This document shows positions 55,032-62,820 of a stretch of DNA of 64,000 nt, one piece after another; the stretch's first letter is position 1; each line of letters starts with the position of its first letter. The stretch is from Sphingomonas sp. TREG-RG-20F-R18-01 (GTDB lineage: Bacteria > Pseudomonadota > Alphaproteobacteria > Sphingomonadales > Sphingomonadaceae): NCBI RefSeq assembly GCF_022662475.1, contig NZ_JAKNQQ010000003.1, forward strand, positions 434,001 through 498,000. Reading direction: 5' to 3'. The translations under genes were made by a program, and so were the position numbers. Below the pieces are notes generated by a model. The model was given only the letters and a program-made list of their open reading frames with translations. It was not told the origin of the DNA and ran no database searches.

Positions 55032-55582
55032 CGTTCAATCGTCCCGACGCGACGGATCTTCCGCTGGAGCTGCATGATCCCGTACAGCAATGCTTCCGCA
55101 GTCGGCGGGCAGCCGGGGACGTAGATGTCCACGGGCACGATCCGGTCACAGCCACGCACGACCGAATAGCTGTAATGATAATAGCCGCCACCATTGGCGC
55201 ACGAGCCCATCGATATGACGTACTTCGGCTCGGACATCTGGTCGTAGACCTTGCGGAGCGCCGGAGCCATCTTGTTGCACAGCGTGCCCGCGACGATCAT
55301 CACGTCCGACTGGCGCGGTGACGCGCGCGGCGCGGCGCCAAAACGCTCGAGATCATAGCGCGGCATGTTGACGTGGATCATCTCGACCGCGCAGCACGCG
55401 AGCCCGAAGGTCATCCACCACAGCGAACCGGTGCGCGCCCAATGAAACAGGTCCTCGGTCGAAGTGACGAGGAAACCCTTGTCGCCAAGCTCGCCGTTCA
55501 GGTCGTTGAAGAACGCGGCATCGGGTTGAACCAGATCCTGGCCCGGCAGGCCAGTGGTCGGGTGCGTCAGTTCTACTCCCAT
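55028..55582 (-). CDS. nuoB: NADH-quinone oxidoreductase subunit B
   Basis: 184-aa subunit holding the terminal cluster N2. Ligands are the tandem Cys in GLACCAVEM, the Cys in [12 protein letters not shown] and that in [14 protein letters not shown]. The ATG at 55582 lies 10 nt inside the end of nuoA; the longer open frame upstream lies inside nuoA and is not used. Confidence 0.95.
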   Translation of the reverse strand: MGVELTHPTTGLPGQDLVQPDAAFFNDLNGELGDKGFLVTSTEDLFHWARTGSLWWMTFGLACCAVEMIHVNMPRYDLERFGAAPRASPRQSDVMIVAGTLCNKMAPALRKVYDQMSEPKYVISMGSCANGGGYYHYSYSVVRGCDRIVPVDIYVPGCPPTAEALLYGIMQLQRKIRRVGTIER

Positions 55583-55947
55583 TCGAGAGCTCCCTTCTTC
55601 CACGCATAAACAAGGCCGAGCGCGAGTTCGGCGATAAACAACATCATCGATCCCCACGCGACCCAGCCGAGCTGGAACACGCTGACCGCCCATGGGTATA
55701 GGAACGCTGCCTCGAGATCGAAGATGATGAACAGGATCGCGACGAGGTAGAAGCGCACGTCGAACTGACTGCGCGGATCCTCGAACGCGGGGAAGCCGCA
55801 CTCATATTCGGAGAGCTTTTCCGCGGTCGGCTTGTGCGCACCGGTCAGGCGCGCGACGAGCATCGGCAGGAACACGAACACGCTGGACAGCACGAGCGCG
55901 ACGCCGAGGAACAGCAGGATCGGGAGATATTGTGACAGGTCAACCAA
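55573..55947 (-). CDS. nuoA: NADH-quinone oxidoreductase subunit A
   Basis: 124-aa three-helix membrane subunit, first gene of the nuo operon. It has the conserved loop [25 protein letters not shown] and the acidic helix [14 protein letters not shown]. The ATG at 55947 fits. The promoter would lie in the 260-bp region upstream, which also contains a dispersed repeat; no clear promoter motif is seen. Confidence 0.95.
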   Translation of the reverse strand: MVDLSQYLPILLFLGVALVLSSVFVFLPMLVARLTGAHKPTAEKLSEYECGFPAFEDPRSQFDVRFYLVAILFIIFDLEAAFLYPWAVSVFQLGWVAWGSMMLFIAELALGLVYAWKKGALEWE

Positions 55948-56090
55948 GGGTGTTCTCGCATGTGCGAAGGGATGCCGAGGGCTTTAGGACCATGGGCTTT
56001 TAGGGGCAAGGGTTGCGGGCGTGAGAATGAATCGCAACAGGCGTTCGAAGGAGGTTGTTCCCAGCAGAACCCCTGTACCCCACACCCATC

Positions 56091-56183
56091 CGTCATTCCC
56101 GCGAAGGCGGGAATCCATTGACGCAACGGCAGCAAGCGCGACCGGGGCCAGCCAGTATGGATCCCCGCCTTCGCGAGGATGAC
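56091..56183. repeat. Dispersed two-hairpin inverted repeat between suhB and nuoA
   Basis: Left hairpin TTCCCGC-GAAG-GCGGGAA, preceded by CGTCA; right hairpin ATCCCCGC-CTTC-GCGAGGAT with one mismatch, followed by GACG. It lies after the suhB stop and about 140 bp before nuoA, so it may insulate the nuo promoter from suhB transcription. Confidence 0.8.
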
Positions 56184-56208
56184 GGAGTCGGGGTATTGCC
56201 CCCGCCCC

Positions 56209-57021
56209 TCAGCGCAGCGCGCCCGCCAGCAATTTATGGAGTCGCGTCTGCAACCCGTCGTTGGCGGCGAGGAACTCGCTGCGTTCCATCATCTTCTCAC
56301 CGCCGCGGAAGTCGGTGACGAACCCGCCTGCTTCCTTGACCAGCAACAGACCCGCCGAGACGTCCCACGGCTTGAGACCCGACTCCCAATAGCCATCGTA
56401 CCGCCCCGCCGCGACCCAGGCGAGATCGAGCGCCGCAGACCCCATCCGCCGGATCCCGGCGACCTCGGGCGCGATCGCCCCGAAGATGCGCGACCATTCG
56501 GCGAAATTGCCATGGCCGAGGAACGGAATCCCCGTCGCGATCAGCGAGTCGGCAAGGTCGCGCCGTGCCGAAACGCGCAGCCGCTGCTCCTGCACCCACG
56601 CGCCCCGGCCCTTCTCGGCCCAGAACGCTTCGTCGGTGATCGGCTGATAGACCATCGCAGAGGTGATCTCGCGCTTGCCGTTGGGCATCGGTTCCTCGAC
56701 CGCGATCGAGATCGCGAAGTGCGGGATGCCGTGGAGGAAGTTGGTCGTGCCATCGAGCGGATCGACGATGAAGCGCGGCTTGTTGGGATCACCCGCGACT
56801 TCGCCGCGCTCTTCCATCAGGAAGCCCCAGTCGGGGCGTGCGCGCGACAGTTCCTCGTACAGCGTCTGCTCGGCGCGCTGGTCGGCGATCGTCACGAAGT
56901 CGGCCGGGCCCTTGCGGCTGACCTGCAGCTGCTGAACTTCGTTGAAATCGCGGCGCAGGCGCGGACCGGCCTTGCGGGCGGCGCGATCGATGACGGTCAT
57001 CAGACCGGAATGGGAGGGCAT
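56209..57021 (-). CDS. suhB: Inositol monophosphatase family protein
   Basis: 270-aa SuhB-type Mg-dependent phosphatase. Metal and substrate motifs are FIVDPLDGTTNFLHGIPHF and LKPWDVSAGLLLVKEAGG, with the upstream acidic residues in LMEERGE. Besides phosphatase activity, SuhB in E. coli helps rRNA antitermination; which role applies here is not visible. It lies between efp and the nuo operon on the same strand. Confidence 0.9.
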   Translation of the reverse strand: MPSHSGLMTVIDRAARKAGPRLRRDFNEVQQLQVSRKGPADFVTIADQRAEQTLYEELSRARPDWGFLMEERGEVAGDPNKPRFIVDPLDGTTNFLHGIPHFAISIAVEEPMPNGKREITSAMVYQPITDEAFWAEKGRGAWVQEQRLRVSARRDLADSLIATGIPFLGHGNFAEWSRIFGAIAPEVAGIRRMGSAALDLAWVAAGRYDGYWESGLKPWDVSAGLLLVKEAGGFVTDFRGGEKMMERSEFLAANDGLQTRLHKLLAGALR

Positions 57022-57034
57022 AATCTTACTTTCT

Positions 57035-57166
57035 TTCTCCCTCTCCCCTTCAGGGGAGAGGGCAAGCGAGCGAAGCGAAGCGCGGGAGAGGGGCAGTGCA
57101 GAAACGAACGTCCGCGTTATTGCCCCTCTCCCCGGCCCTCTCCCCGCAAGCGGGGAGAGGGAGAAG
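57035..57166. repeat. Purine/pyrimidine-rich inverted repeat between efp and suhB
   Basis: The left part CTCTCCCCTTCAGGGGAGAG and right part CTCTCCCCGCAAGCGGGGAG are hairpins inverted relative to each other, with CGGGAGAGGGGCA and TGCCCCTCTCCCCGG as inner pairs. It belongs to a separate repeat family from the GAAG-loop elements and begins 3 bp after the efp stop. Confidence 0.75.
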
Positions 57167-57168
57167 CG

Positions 57169-57732
57169 TCACTCCGCGCGCTTCACATAGGTCTGTTCGT
57201 AGACGTCGACGACGATCCGCGTCCCCGCGCCGATGTGCGGCGGGACCATCACGCGGACGCCATTCTCGAGGATCGCGGGCTTGTAGCTCGACGAGGCGGT
57301 CTGCCCCTTCACCACCGCATCCGCCTCGACGATCAGCGCCTCGATCGTGTCGGGGAGCTGCACCGAGATCGGGCGCTCCTCCCACAATTCCATCACGACA
57401 TCCATGCCGTCCTGCAGGAACGCCGCCGCATCGCCGAGGATGTCCGCGTCGAGCGTGATCTGTTCGTAATTGATCTTGTCCATGAAGGTCAGCGTGTCGC
57501 CCTCACGGAACAGGAACTGGAAGTCGACGGTGTCGAGCCGCACCTTCTCGAGGCTCTCGGCCGAGCGGAAGCGGACGTTGTTCTTGCGGCCGTCGATCAG
57601 GTTCTTGAGCTCGACCTGCATGTAGGCACCGCCCTTGCCGGGCTGAGTGTGCTGGATCTTCACCGCACGCCAGATGCCGCCTTCATATTCGAGAATGTTG
57701 CCGGGACGGATTTCGACCGCGTTGATCTTCAT
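57169..57732 (-). CDS. efp: Elongation factor P
   Basis: 187-aa translation factor that rescues ribosomes at polyproline. An N-terminal KOW-like domain ([19 protein letters not shown]) has the exposed Lys in [10 protein letters not shown] at about residue 33, the site modified in some bacteria. OB domains follow, ending [16 protein letters not shown]. The ATG at 57732 is the family start; the open frame extends 17 residues further upstream. Confidence 0.95.
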   Translation of the reverse strand: MKINAVEIRPGNILEYEGGIWRAVKIQHTQPGKGGAYMQVELKNLIDGRKNNVRFRSAESLEKVRLDTVDFQFLFREGDTLTFMDKINYEQITLDADILGDAAAFLQDGMDVVMELWEERPISVQLPDTIEALIVEADAVVKGQTASSSYKPAILENGVRVMVPPHIGAGTRIVVDVYEQTYVKRAE

Positions 57733-57797
57733 GGGGTGAGCCTGCGTTGGAAAGAGCCAAGCGACGCCCCGTTTGCGAGGCACCGTGGCGCGAGGCC

Positions 57798-58424
57798 TTA
57801 GCCGGGCAGCGGCTTGCCCGCAAGATAGGGGAACGGATCGACGTCGGTCCCCTCATACCAATGCTGGGCTGGATCGGTGCGGGTGAGCCCGAAATGCAGG
57901 TGGTAATTCCCTGCCCCCGCGTTACCCGTGTCTCCGACATAGCCGAGCAACTGCCCGGTCGTGACCGGCTGGCCCTCGTGCAGGCCGGACGCATAGCCCG
58001 CCAGATGCGCATAATAATGCGTCCAGGTCCGGGATGGCGAACGGACGTAGACCGTCGTGCCACCCGCCGCGCTGTTCCATAGCTTCTCCACGATGCCCGG
58101 TGCCGCAGCGATCACCGGCGTGCTTGCCGCCGCCATCACGTCGGTGCCGTGATGCTCGCGCTCGCCATTCTGTCGTGGATCGCCCCACGATTCGCAAATT
58201 TCGCCCCGGCGTACGCCAGCAACCGGAACGGCCAGCACGACCGAGCCGCCCCGCCCCGCGCCGATGTCGACCGGCTGAGGCTGCCCGCGTACGGCGAGAC
58301 GGAGCCGCGCGATCGGTCCATCCCGCGTGCCGCCCGGCGCGTCGGGAAGGAACACCAGCGCTGCTACCCAGAGCCCCACGACCCCGAGCAGCAGCACGAC
58401 GAGGATCACACCAAGCTTCTTCAT
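57798..58424 (-). CDS. Membrane-anchored M23 (LytM-type) peptidase
   Basis: 208-aa protein with an N-terminal membrane segment ([22 protein letters not shown]) and a periplasmic LytM domain. Zinc ligands are likely in EHHGTDVMA and NYHLHFGLT, with HYYAHLAGY between. It probably cleaves peptidoglycan cross-bridges or acts as a scaffold; the ligand set looks intact. It starts 14 bp after the L,D-transpeptidase gene, so two cell-wall genes are paired. Confidence 0.85.
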   Translation of the reverse strand: MKKLGVILVVLLLGVVGLWVAALVFLPDAPGGTRDGPIARLRLAVRGQPQPVDIGAGRGGSVVLAVPVAGVRRGEICESWGDPRQNGEREHHGTDVMAAASTPVIAAAPGIVEKLWNSAAGGTTVYVRSPSRTWTHYYAHLAGYASGLHEGQPVTTGQLLGYVGDTGNAGAGNYHLHFGLTRTDPAQHWYEGTDVDPFPYLAGKPLPG

Positions 58425-58438
58425 CCCCCGCCCCCGGA

Positions 58439-59467
58439 TCAGCTCTGGAACACCGCCGGCGTACCGGCCTTGATCATCATGGCTAGGCGGGCGGCATCCC
58501 AGTTGGTCAGGCGGATACAGCCATGGCTCTCCGCGCGACCGATCGTCTCGGGGGACGGCGTTCCGTGGATCCCGTAATGCGGCTTGGACAGGTCGAGCCA
58601 GACCACGCCGACCGGCCCATTGGGGCCCGGCGGAAGCAGCGCCTGCTTCGATCCCTTCTTGGCATCCCAGAACAGCGACGGGTTGTAATGGAATTCAGGA
58701 TTGTAGCTCGGCCCGAGCACCTTCCACGTTCCGATCGGCAGCGGATCGTGCGTGCTGCCCATCGTCGCCATGAACTGCGCGACGAGCTTGCCGTCCTTGT
58801 CGAGCACACGCAGGACCTCCTTCGACTTGGACACGACGATCTTCGCGCCCTGCGGCTGGGTCGAGTCGATGTTGAGGTCGCTCAGCGTCTTGCGCCAATT
58901 CTCCGGGAGCTTCGGATCATAGGCCCGCTCGGTCGTAATCGCGTTCGGGACGACGATCTGCGTCCCGGCGGTCAGCTTGGTATCCGGGCTGTTGAGCTCG
59001 ATCAGCACCGCAGGCGTGGTGTGGAACATCTCGCCCATCTTCTCCATCACCGACTTGTAGCCGAGCGCGGGCAACTTCGACTGGAGCGCCGGGTCCTTGG
59101 GGAACGGGTTGGTGAACGGGCCGGCGAGGATCTCGTTGGTCAGCGTGATCTTCTGGGTCGGTCGCCAGGTGCGATGCGGATACAGCGCACGGAGCGTTGC
59201 CGGATCGAGCTTGCCGGTCTTGGGCAAGTCCTGAACCTCCTGGAACCCGGTGATCGCCGCGACCAGCGATTTGCCCTCGCGCCCGTCCAGCACGCCGGGC
59301 GAGAAACCGAGATGGTCGAGGATCACCTGCGCATGCAGGACCGACAGATCCAGCTTGGTTTGTGCCGCGGGCGTTGGCAGCGGCGCGTTGGTTCCCGCCG
59401 CGCCCGCCGCCATGAGACCAACCGGGGCCAAGGCCAGACAAGCGACGCTGGCAAAGGTTTTGAGCAC
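58439..59467 (-). CDS. Periplasmic L,D-transpeptidase (YkuD)
   Basis: 342-aa exported enzyme forming or altering peptidoglycan or lipoprotein cross-links. A signal peptide (MLKTFASVACLALAPVGLMAAGAAG) is followed by a peptidoglycan-binding-like region (ILDHLGFSPGVLDGREGKS) and a C-terminal YkuD domain with HGTPSPETIGRAESHGCIRL holding the catalytic Cys. The start is a GTG at 59467, 9 nt after GGAG; the ATG further upstream is followed at once by a TAG stop. Confidence 0.9.
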   Translation of the reverse strand: MLKTFASVACLALAPVGLMAAGAAGTNAPLPTPAAQTKLDLSVLHAQVILDHLGFSPGVLDGREGKSLVAAITGFQEVQDLPKTGKLDPATLRALYPHRTWRPTQKITLTNEILAGPFTNPFPKDPALQSKLPALGYKSVMEKMGEMFHTTPAVLIELNSPDTKLTAGTQIVVPNAITTERAYDPKLPENWRKTLSDLNIDSTQPQGAKIVVSKSKEVLRVLDKDGKLVAQFMATMGSTHDPLPIGTWKVLGPSYNPEFHYNPSLFWDAKKGSKQALLPPGPNGPVGVVWLDLSKPHYGIHGTPSPETIGRAESHGCIRLTNWDAARLAMMIKAGTPAVFQS

Positions 59468-59482
59468 GGTTTCAGTCTCCTA

Positions 59483-59496
59483 CATGCAATTGCATG
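59483..59496. promoter_or_regulatory. 14-bp perfect palindrome in a 26-bp divergent gap
   Basis: CATGCAATTGCATG is perfectly self-complementary and lies between the divergent GTG of the transpeptidase gene and the ATG of the DUF882 gene, covering that ATG. It could be an operator acting on one or both genes; its A/T core stands out from the GC-rich surroundings. Confidence 0.35.
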
Positions 59497-60093
59497 CAGA
59501 TAACGACAGACCGGGACGTTGGGTCCGTTACGACTTCGAAATGCAGCGCGCCGCTCTCACGCCGCGCACTGATCGGCGGCGCGATCGCGGGCGGCGCGGC
59601 GCTGGCGCTCCCCCTGCCCGCAATGGCGGTGGGCGTGGAATGGCGCCTTGCGATCCGCAACGTCCATACCAACGAAAGCGTCGATGCGGTGTTCGCGCGG
59701 TCTGGACGGTTCGTTCCGGCCGGGCTGGCCGAGCTCAACCATGGCCTGCGCGACTGGCGCACGGGCGATACAATCGGCATGGACCGCCGCCTGCTGGCGC
59801 TGCTCGTGTCGCTCCGACAGAAGCTGGAGCTTGGCGGCAACCGCAAGATCGACCTGATCTGCGGCTATCGCTCGCCACAGACTAATGCGAAGCTCCGCGC
59901 CCGCGGCGGCTCGCATAGCGGCGTCGCGAGCCAGAGCCAGCACATGCTCGGCAAGGCGACCGATATCGTGGTGCCCGGCGTGTCGCTCGACCGGTTGCGC
60001 GGCGCGGCGCTTGCCTTGGGCGGAGGTGGCGTCGGCTATTATCCGCGCGACGGGTTCGTGCATGTCGATACTGGGCGCGTGCGGCACTGGTAG
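59494..60093 (+). CDS. Tat-exported DUF882/YcbK-family D,D-carboxypeptidase-like protein
   Basis: 199-aa protein of the YcbK/DUF882 family, related to M15 zinc peptidases. A twin-arginine signal (SRRALIGGAIAGGAALALPL) is near residues 22-45. The catalytic region has CGYRSPQTNAKLR, SQSQHMLGKATDIVVPG and GYYPRDGFVHVDTG, with His and Asp ligands as in M15 folds. It faces a divergent L,D-transpeptidase gene only 26 bp away, so it may share control in cell-wall work. No ribosome binding site is clear at 59494. Confidence 0.82.
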   Translation: MQITTDRDVGSVTTSKCSAPLSRRALIGGAIAGGAALALPLPAMAVGVEWRLAIRNVHTNESVDAVFARSGRFVPAGLAELNHGLRDWRTGDTIGMDRRLLALLVSLRQKLELGGNRKIDLICGYRSPQTNAKLRARGGSHSGVASQSQHMLGKATDIVVPGVSLDRLRGAALALGGGGVGYYPRDGFVHVDTGRVRHW

Positions 60094-60137
60094 CTATGGA
60101 GTGAGCGGGTCAACCCCTTCACTGCGAATTACGCCTG

Positions 60138-60410
60138 TCACGGGTATCGCTGTCGGGCGTGCAGAACTGCGAGTATCGTCACCGTGTCGTCGTCCGCCTT
60201 ATACACGATAACATAGTTGGGGTGTGCCACTGCTTCACGGGTGCCGCGCACGCGGCCGGGCCGGTACATGAACGGATTACGTAAAACCATTTCCACCGTA
60301 CCGAAAATGGCGTCCTCCATCCGGGCGGCTGCGCTAACGTTCCGGTCGCCGATATAGTCGAGGATTGCGCGGAGTTCGTTGCGCGCCTTAGTCTCCCAGA
60401 GAAGCCGCAC
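60138..60410 (-). CDS. RelE/ParE-family toxin
   Basis: 90-aa toxin of the ParE/RelE fold, starting RLLWETKARNELRAILDYIGD and containing YRPGRVRGTREAVAHPNYVIVY, a typical ParE end with Arg and Tyr residues. ParE toxins poison gyrase; RelE toxins cut mRNA. The class here is not settled by sequence. The GTG at 60410 lies 23 bp inside the upstream antitoxin gene, a usual toxin-antitoxin overlap. Confidence 0.85.
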   Translation of the reverse strand: MRLLWETKARNELRAILDYIGDRNVSAAARMEDAIFGTVEMVLRNPFMYRPGRVRGTREAVAHPNYVIVYKADDDTVTILAVLHARQRYP

Positions 60411-60579
60411 GTGTCTTCGCTTCGATCAACGCGCGCATTTCTGCCCGCACCTGATCGTGAGGGAGCTTCGGGTGAGGGGAATCCAGTGCCGCCTGCACCC
60501 GCGCTCGGAACCAAGTATCGTACGCTGCGGCGTCCTCCGTAGTGTCGAATACGGACTCGATGGGAGAGAGTTTCGCCAT
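60388..60579 (-). CDS. Antitoxin partner of ParE/RelE-like toxin
   Basis: 63-aa protein MAKLSPIESVFDTTEDAAAY... with DTWFRARVQAALDSPHPKLP and a charged C-terminus (AEMRALIEAKTRAASLGD) expected to wrap the toxin. The N-terminal part is likely DNA-binding for autoregulation. It is upstream of and overlapping the toxin. The ATG at 60579 is the only sensible start; the longer open frame is antisense to thiE. Confidence 0.82.
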   Translation of the reverse strand: MAKLSPIESVFDTTEDAAAYDTWFRARVQAALDSPHPKLPHDQVRAEMRALIEAKTRAASLGD

Positions 60580-60611
60580 GCTCCGCTCATAGCATGAACT
60601 GCGCTCCGCCT

Positions 60612-61295
60612 CTACCGCTTGAGCACCTCGGCAAACGCCTTTACCGCTGCTGCTTCGTCCCCGCCCCAGACGCCGTGCGAGACGGCAAGGAAATCCGCCC
60701 CCGCCTGTACCAGCGGTGGCGCATTGGCCGGCGTGATCCCGCCGATCGCGACGCAGGGCAGTTCGAACACGGTCGACCACCAGCTCAGCAACACGGGGTC
60801 GGCGACATGCTCCGCGACCTTGGTGGTCGTGGGATAAAACGCGCCGAACGCGACGTAATCCGCGCCCCCTTCCCCCGCTTCCATCGCCAGATGGCGGCTG
60901 GCGTGGCAGCTGATCCCGATCTGCGCCGCCGCGCCCAGCTCGCTGCGCGCCTCCTGCGGATCGCCATCGTCCTGCCCGAGATGGACGCCATCCGCGCCGA
61001 GCCGCTTGGCGAGCGCGATGCTGTCGTTGACGATGAAGGCGACGTCCGCATCGGCGCAGATCCGCTGCAACGGCTCGGCGAGCGCGGCCGCGGCATGCTG
61101 GTCGATGTCCTTGACGCGGAACTGGAACGCCGCGACGGGGCCGGCGTCGAGTGCGCGTTTCAGCCGGTCGGCAAAGCCGCCGGTGACGTCGAGCGGCGAG
61201 ACGAGATACAGCTGGCACGGCGGCCGGCGATAATCACGCTGGAACTGCGCACCGAAATCGGGGTCGAGCGGGCCGAGGGGGTCTTCAATGTCCAT
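60612..61295 (-). CDS. thiE: Thiamine-phosphate synthase
   Basis: 227-aa TIM-barrel enzyme joining the thiazole phosphate and HMP-pyrophosphate halves of thiamine. Motifs are LYLVSPLD, FIVNDSIALAKRLGADGVHLGQDD, GISCHASRH and VAIGGITPANAPPLVQAGADFLAV. The ATG at 61295 (MDIEDPLGPL) overlaps the preceding gene by 11 bp. Together with the ThiS-ThiG fusion it covers two thiamine steps in this window. Confidence 0.92.
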   Translation of the reverse strand: MDIEDPLGPLDPDFGAQFQRDYRRPPCQLYLVSPLDVTGGFADRLKRALDAGPVAAFQFRVKDIDQHAAAALAEPLQRICADADVAFIVNDSIALAKRLGADGVHLGQDDGDPQEARSELGAAAQIGISCHASRHLAMEAGEGGADYVAFGAFYPTTTKVAEHVADPVLLSWWSTVFELPCVAIGGITPANAPPLVQAGADFLAVSHGVWGGDEAAAVKAFAEVLKR

Positions 61296-61734
61296 GCGCA
61301 GCCGATAGCGCCGTGATCGCGGCATGGAAAGCCGCGGGATCGTCAAGCTTGTGCGCGATCGCACGGATCGGCTTGCCGCGGCGGCTCAGAACGGGCTCGG
61401 AAAGGTCGACCACGACGCTCGGCCAGCTTGCCAGCGCGAGGTTGACCATGTCCTTCTGCTGGAGGGCGGCCGCGTTCCAGGTCGCACGGAGACCGGCGAT
61501 GGCCGCGATCGGGACGGCGATCGACTTGAGGCTGCCCGCCCGCATCGTCAGAACGCCGTCCGCGATCGTCACCGGATACCGCCGGAACGACTTCAGCAGC
61601 ATCGCCAGGCTGATCACCACCGACAGATCAAGCAGCCCGACGACGATCGCCGCAACCCAGCCGAGCAGCGCGACCACCACGAGATGCACCACCAGCATCT
61701 CGACGATGGCGATCCCCAGCAGCACGCCTATCAT
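61285..61734 (-). CDS. Two-helix membrane protein of unknown function
   Basis: 149-aa protein with a long hydrophobic N-terminal region, IGVLLGIAIVEMLVVHLVVV and WVAAIVVGLLDLSVVISLAM, then a hydrophilic beta-rich domain (PVTIADGVLTMRAGSLKSI, VDLSEPVLSRRGKPI) of the kind seen in PH-like membrane proteins. I do not recognise the family. The ATG at 61734 is the first usable start after the aldolase gene; no earlier ATG, GTG or TTG exists downstream of it. It is probably cotranscribed with fba and thiE. Confidence 0.65.
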   Translation of the reverse strand: MIGVLLGIAIVEMLVVHLVVVALLGWVAAIVVGLLDLSVVISLAMLLKSFRRYPVTIADGVLTMRAGSLKSIAVPIAAIAGLRATWNAAALQQKDMVNLALASWPSVVVDLSEPVLSRRGKPIRAIAHKLDDPAAFHAAITALSAAHGH

Positions 61735-61774
61735 CGGGCCAAGGCTCCGGTGATAGGCGAACGCCTGCGTGTCC

Positions 61775-62683
61775 TTACGCTTCGCCCTTGTAGATTGCGA
61801 TGATCTTGCCGAGCATCTCGAGCGCTTCGTCACGCGGGCGCTGGAAGGTGTTGCGGCCGATGATCGAGCCATTGCCGCCGCCCGCGAGAATGTCGCGCGC
61901 GTCCTGATAGATCGCGTCCGACCCCTTGGACGCGCCGCCCGAGAAGACGACGATCCGGCGCCCGGCAAAGCTCGCTTGGACGACGTGTTTCACGCGGTCC
62001 GCTTGGTTCGACCAGTCGGTGCCCTCGTACATCGGCTTGGCTTCCTTCTGCTCGATATGGTCGCTCGGCAGCTTCACCTTGATGATGTGCGCGCCCAGCA
62101 GCGCCGCCATGTGCGCGGCATAAGCCCCGACATCGAGCGCGAGCTCGCCCGACTTGGGGAGCATCCCGCCGCGCGGATAGGACCAGATCACGGTCGCGAT
62201 CCCGACCGACTTGGCCTCCGCCGACATTTCGCGGATCTGCCCGATCATGTCGAACAGGTCGTCCGACCCCGGATAGATGGTGAAGCCGATCGCCGCGCAG
62301 CCGAGCCGCACCGCATCCTCGACCGACCCCGTCACCGCCTGGTTCGCGCCCTGCGCCCAACTGTTCGAGCTGTTGACCTTGAGGATCGTCGGGATCTGCC
62401 CGGCGAAGGTCATCGCGCCCGCTTCCAGCATGCCGAGCGGAGCGGCATAGGCCGAGAGCCCCGCGTCGATCGCAAGCTGATAGTGGTAATGCGGGTCGTA
62501 CGCCGGCGGGTTGATCGCGAAACTGCGTGCCGGGCCATGTTCGAACCCCTGGTCGACCGGCAGGATGACGAGCTTGCCGGTGCCACCGAGATGGCCGTGC
62601 ATCAGGATCCGGCCGAGGTTGGCCTTGGTCGCGGGGCTGTCGGATTCGTACTTGTCGAGAATGGCTTTGACGGCAGGCGTCAT
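61775..62683 (-). CDS. fbaB: Fructose-bisphosphate aldolase class I, archaeal/DhnA type
   Basis: 302-aa Schiff-base aldolase of the archaeal/FbaB type, making or cleaving fructose 1,6-bisphosphate. Signatures are ILPVDQGFEHGPARSF, KVNSSNSW, TVIWSYPRGG, the Lys-bearing AHIIKVKLPS and FSGGASKGSDAI. The ATG at 62683 follows GAGGA. With pckA it serves gluconeogenesis and glycolysis. Confidence 0.9.
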   Translation of the reverse strand: MTPAVKAILDKYESDSPATKANLGRILMHGHLGGTGKLVILPVDQGFEHGPARSFAINPPAYDPHYHYQLAIDAGLSAYAAPLGMLEAGAMTFAGQIPTILKVNSSNSWAQGANQAVTGSVEDAVRLGCAAIGFTIYPGSDDLFDMIGQIREMSAEAKSVGIATVIWSYPRGGMLPKSGELALDVGAYAAHMAALLGAHIIKVKLPSDHIEQKEAKPMYEGTDWSNQADRVKHVVQASFAGRRIVVFSGGASKGSDAIYQDARDILAGGGNGSIIGRNTFQRPRDEALEMLGKIIAIYKGEA

Positions 62684-62820
62684 GGTCTGGATCCTCTTCT
62701 TCTGGGCTTTGCGGGCGTGATAGTCAGCCACACCCGCGACTGCAACGCGCCATTCCCCCCGCAGGACCGATTGCACGGCGCGCACTTGCTTTTTCCGCGA
62801 CGGCGAGGCTTTCGGGTCGG

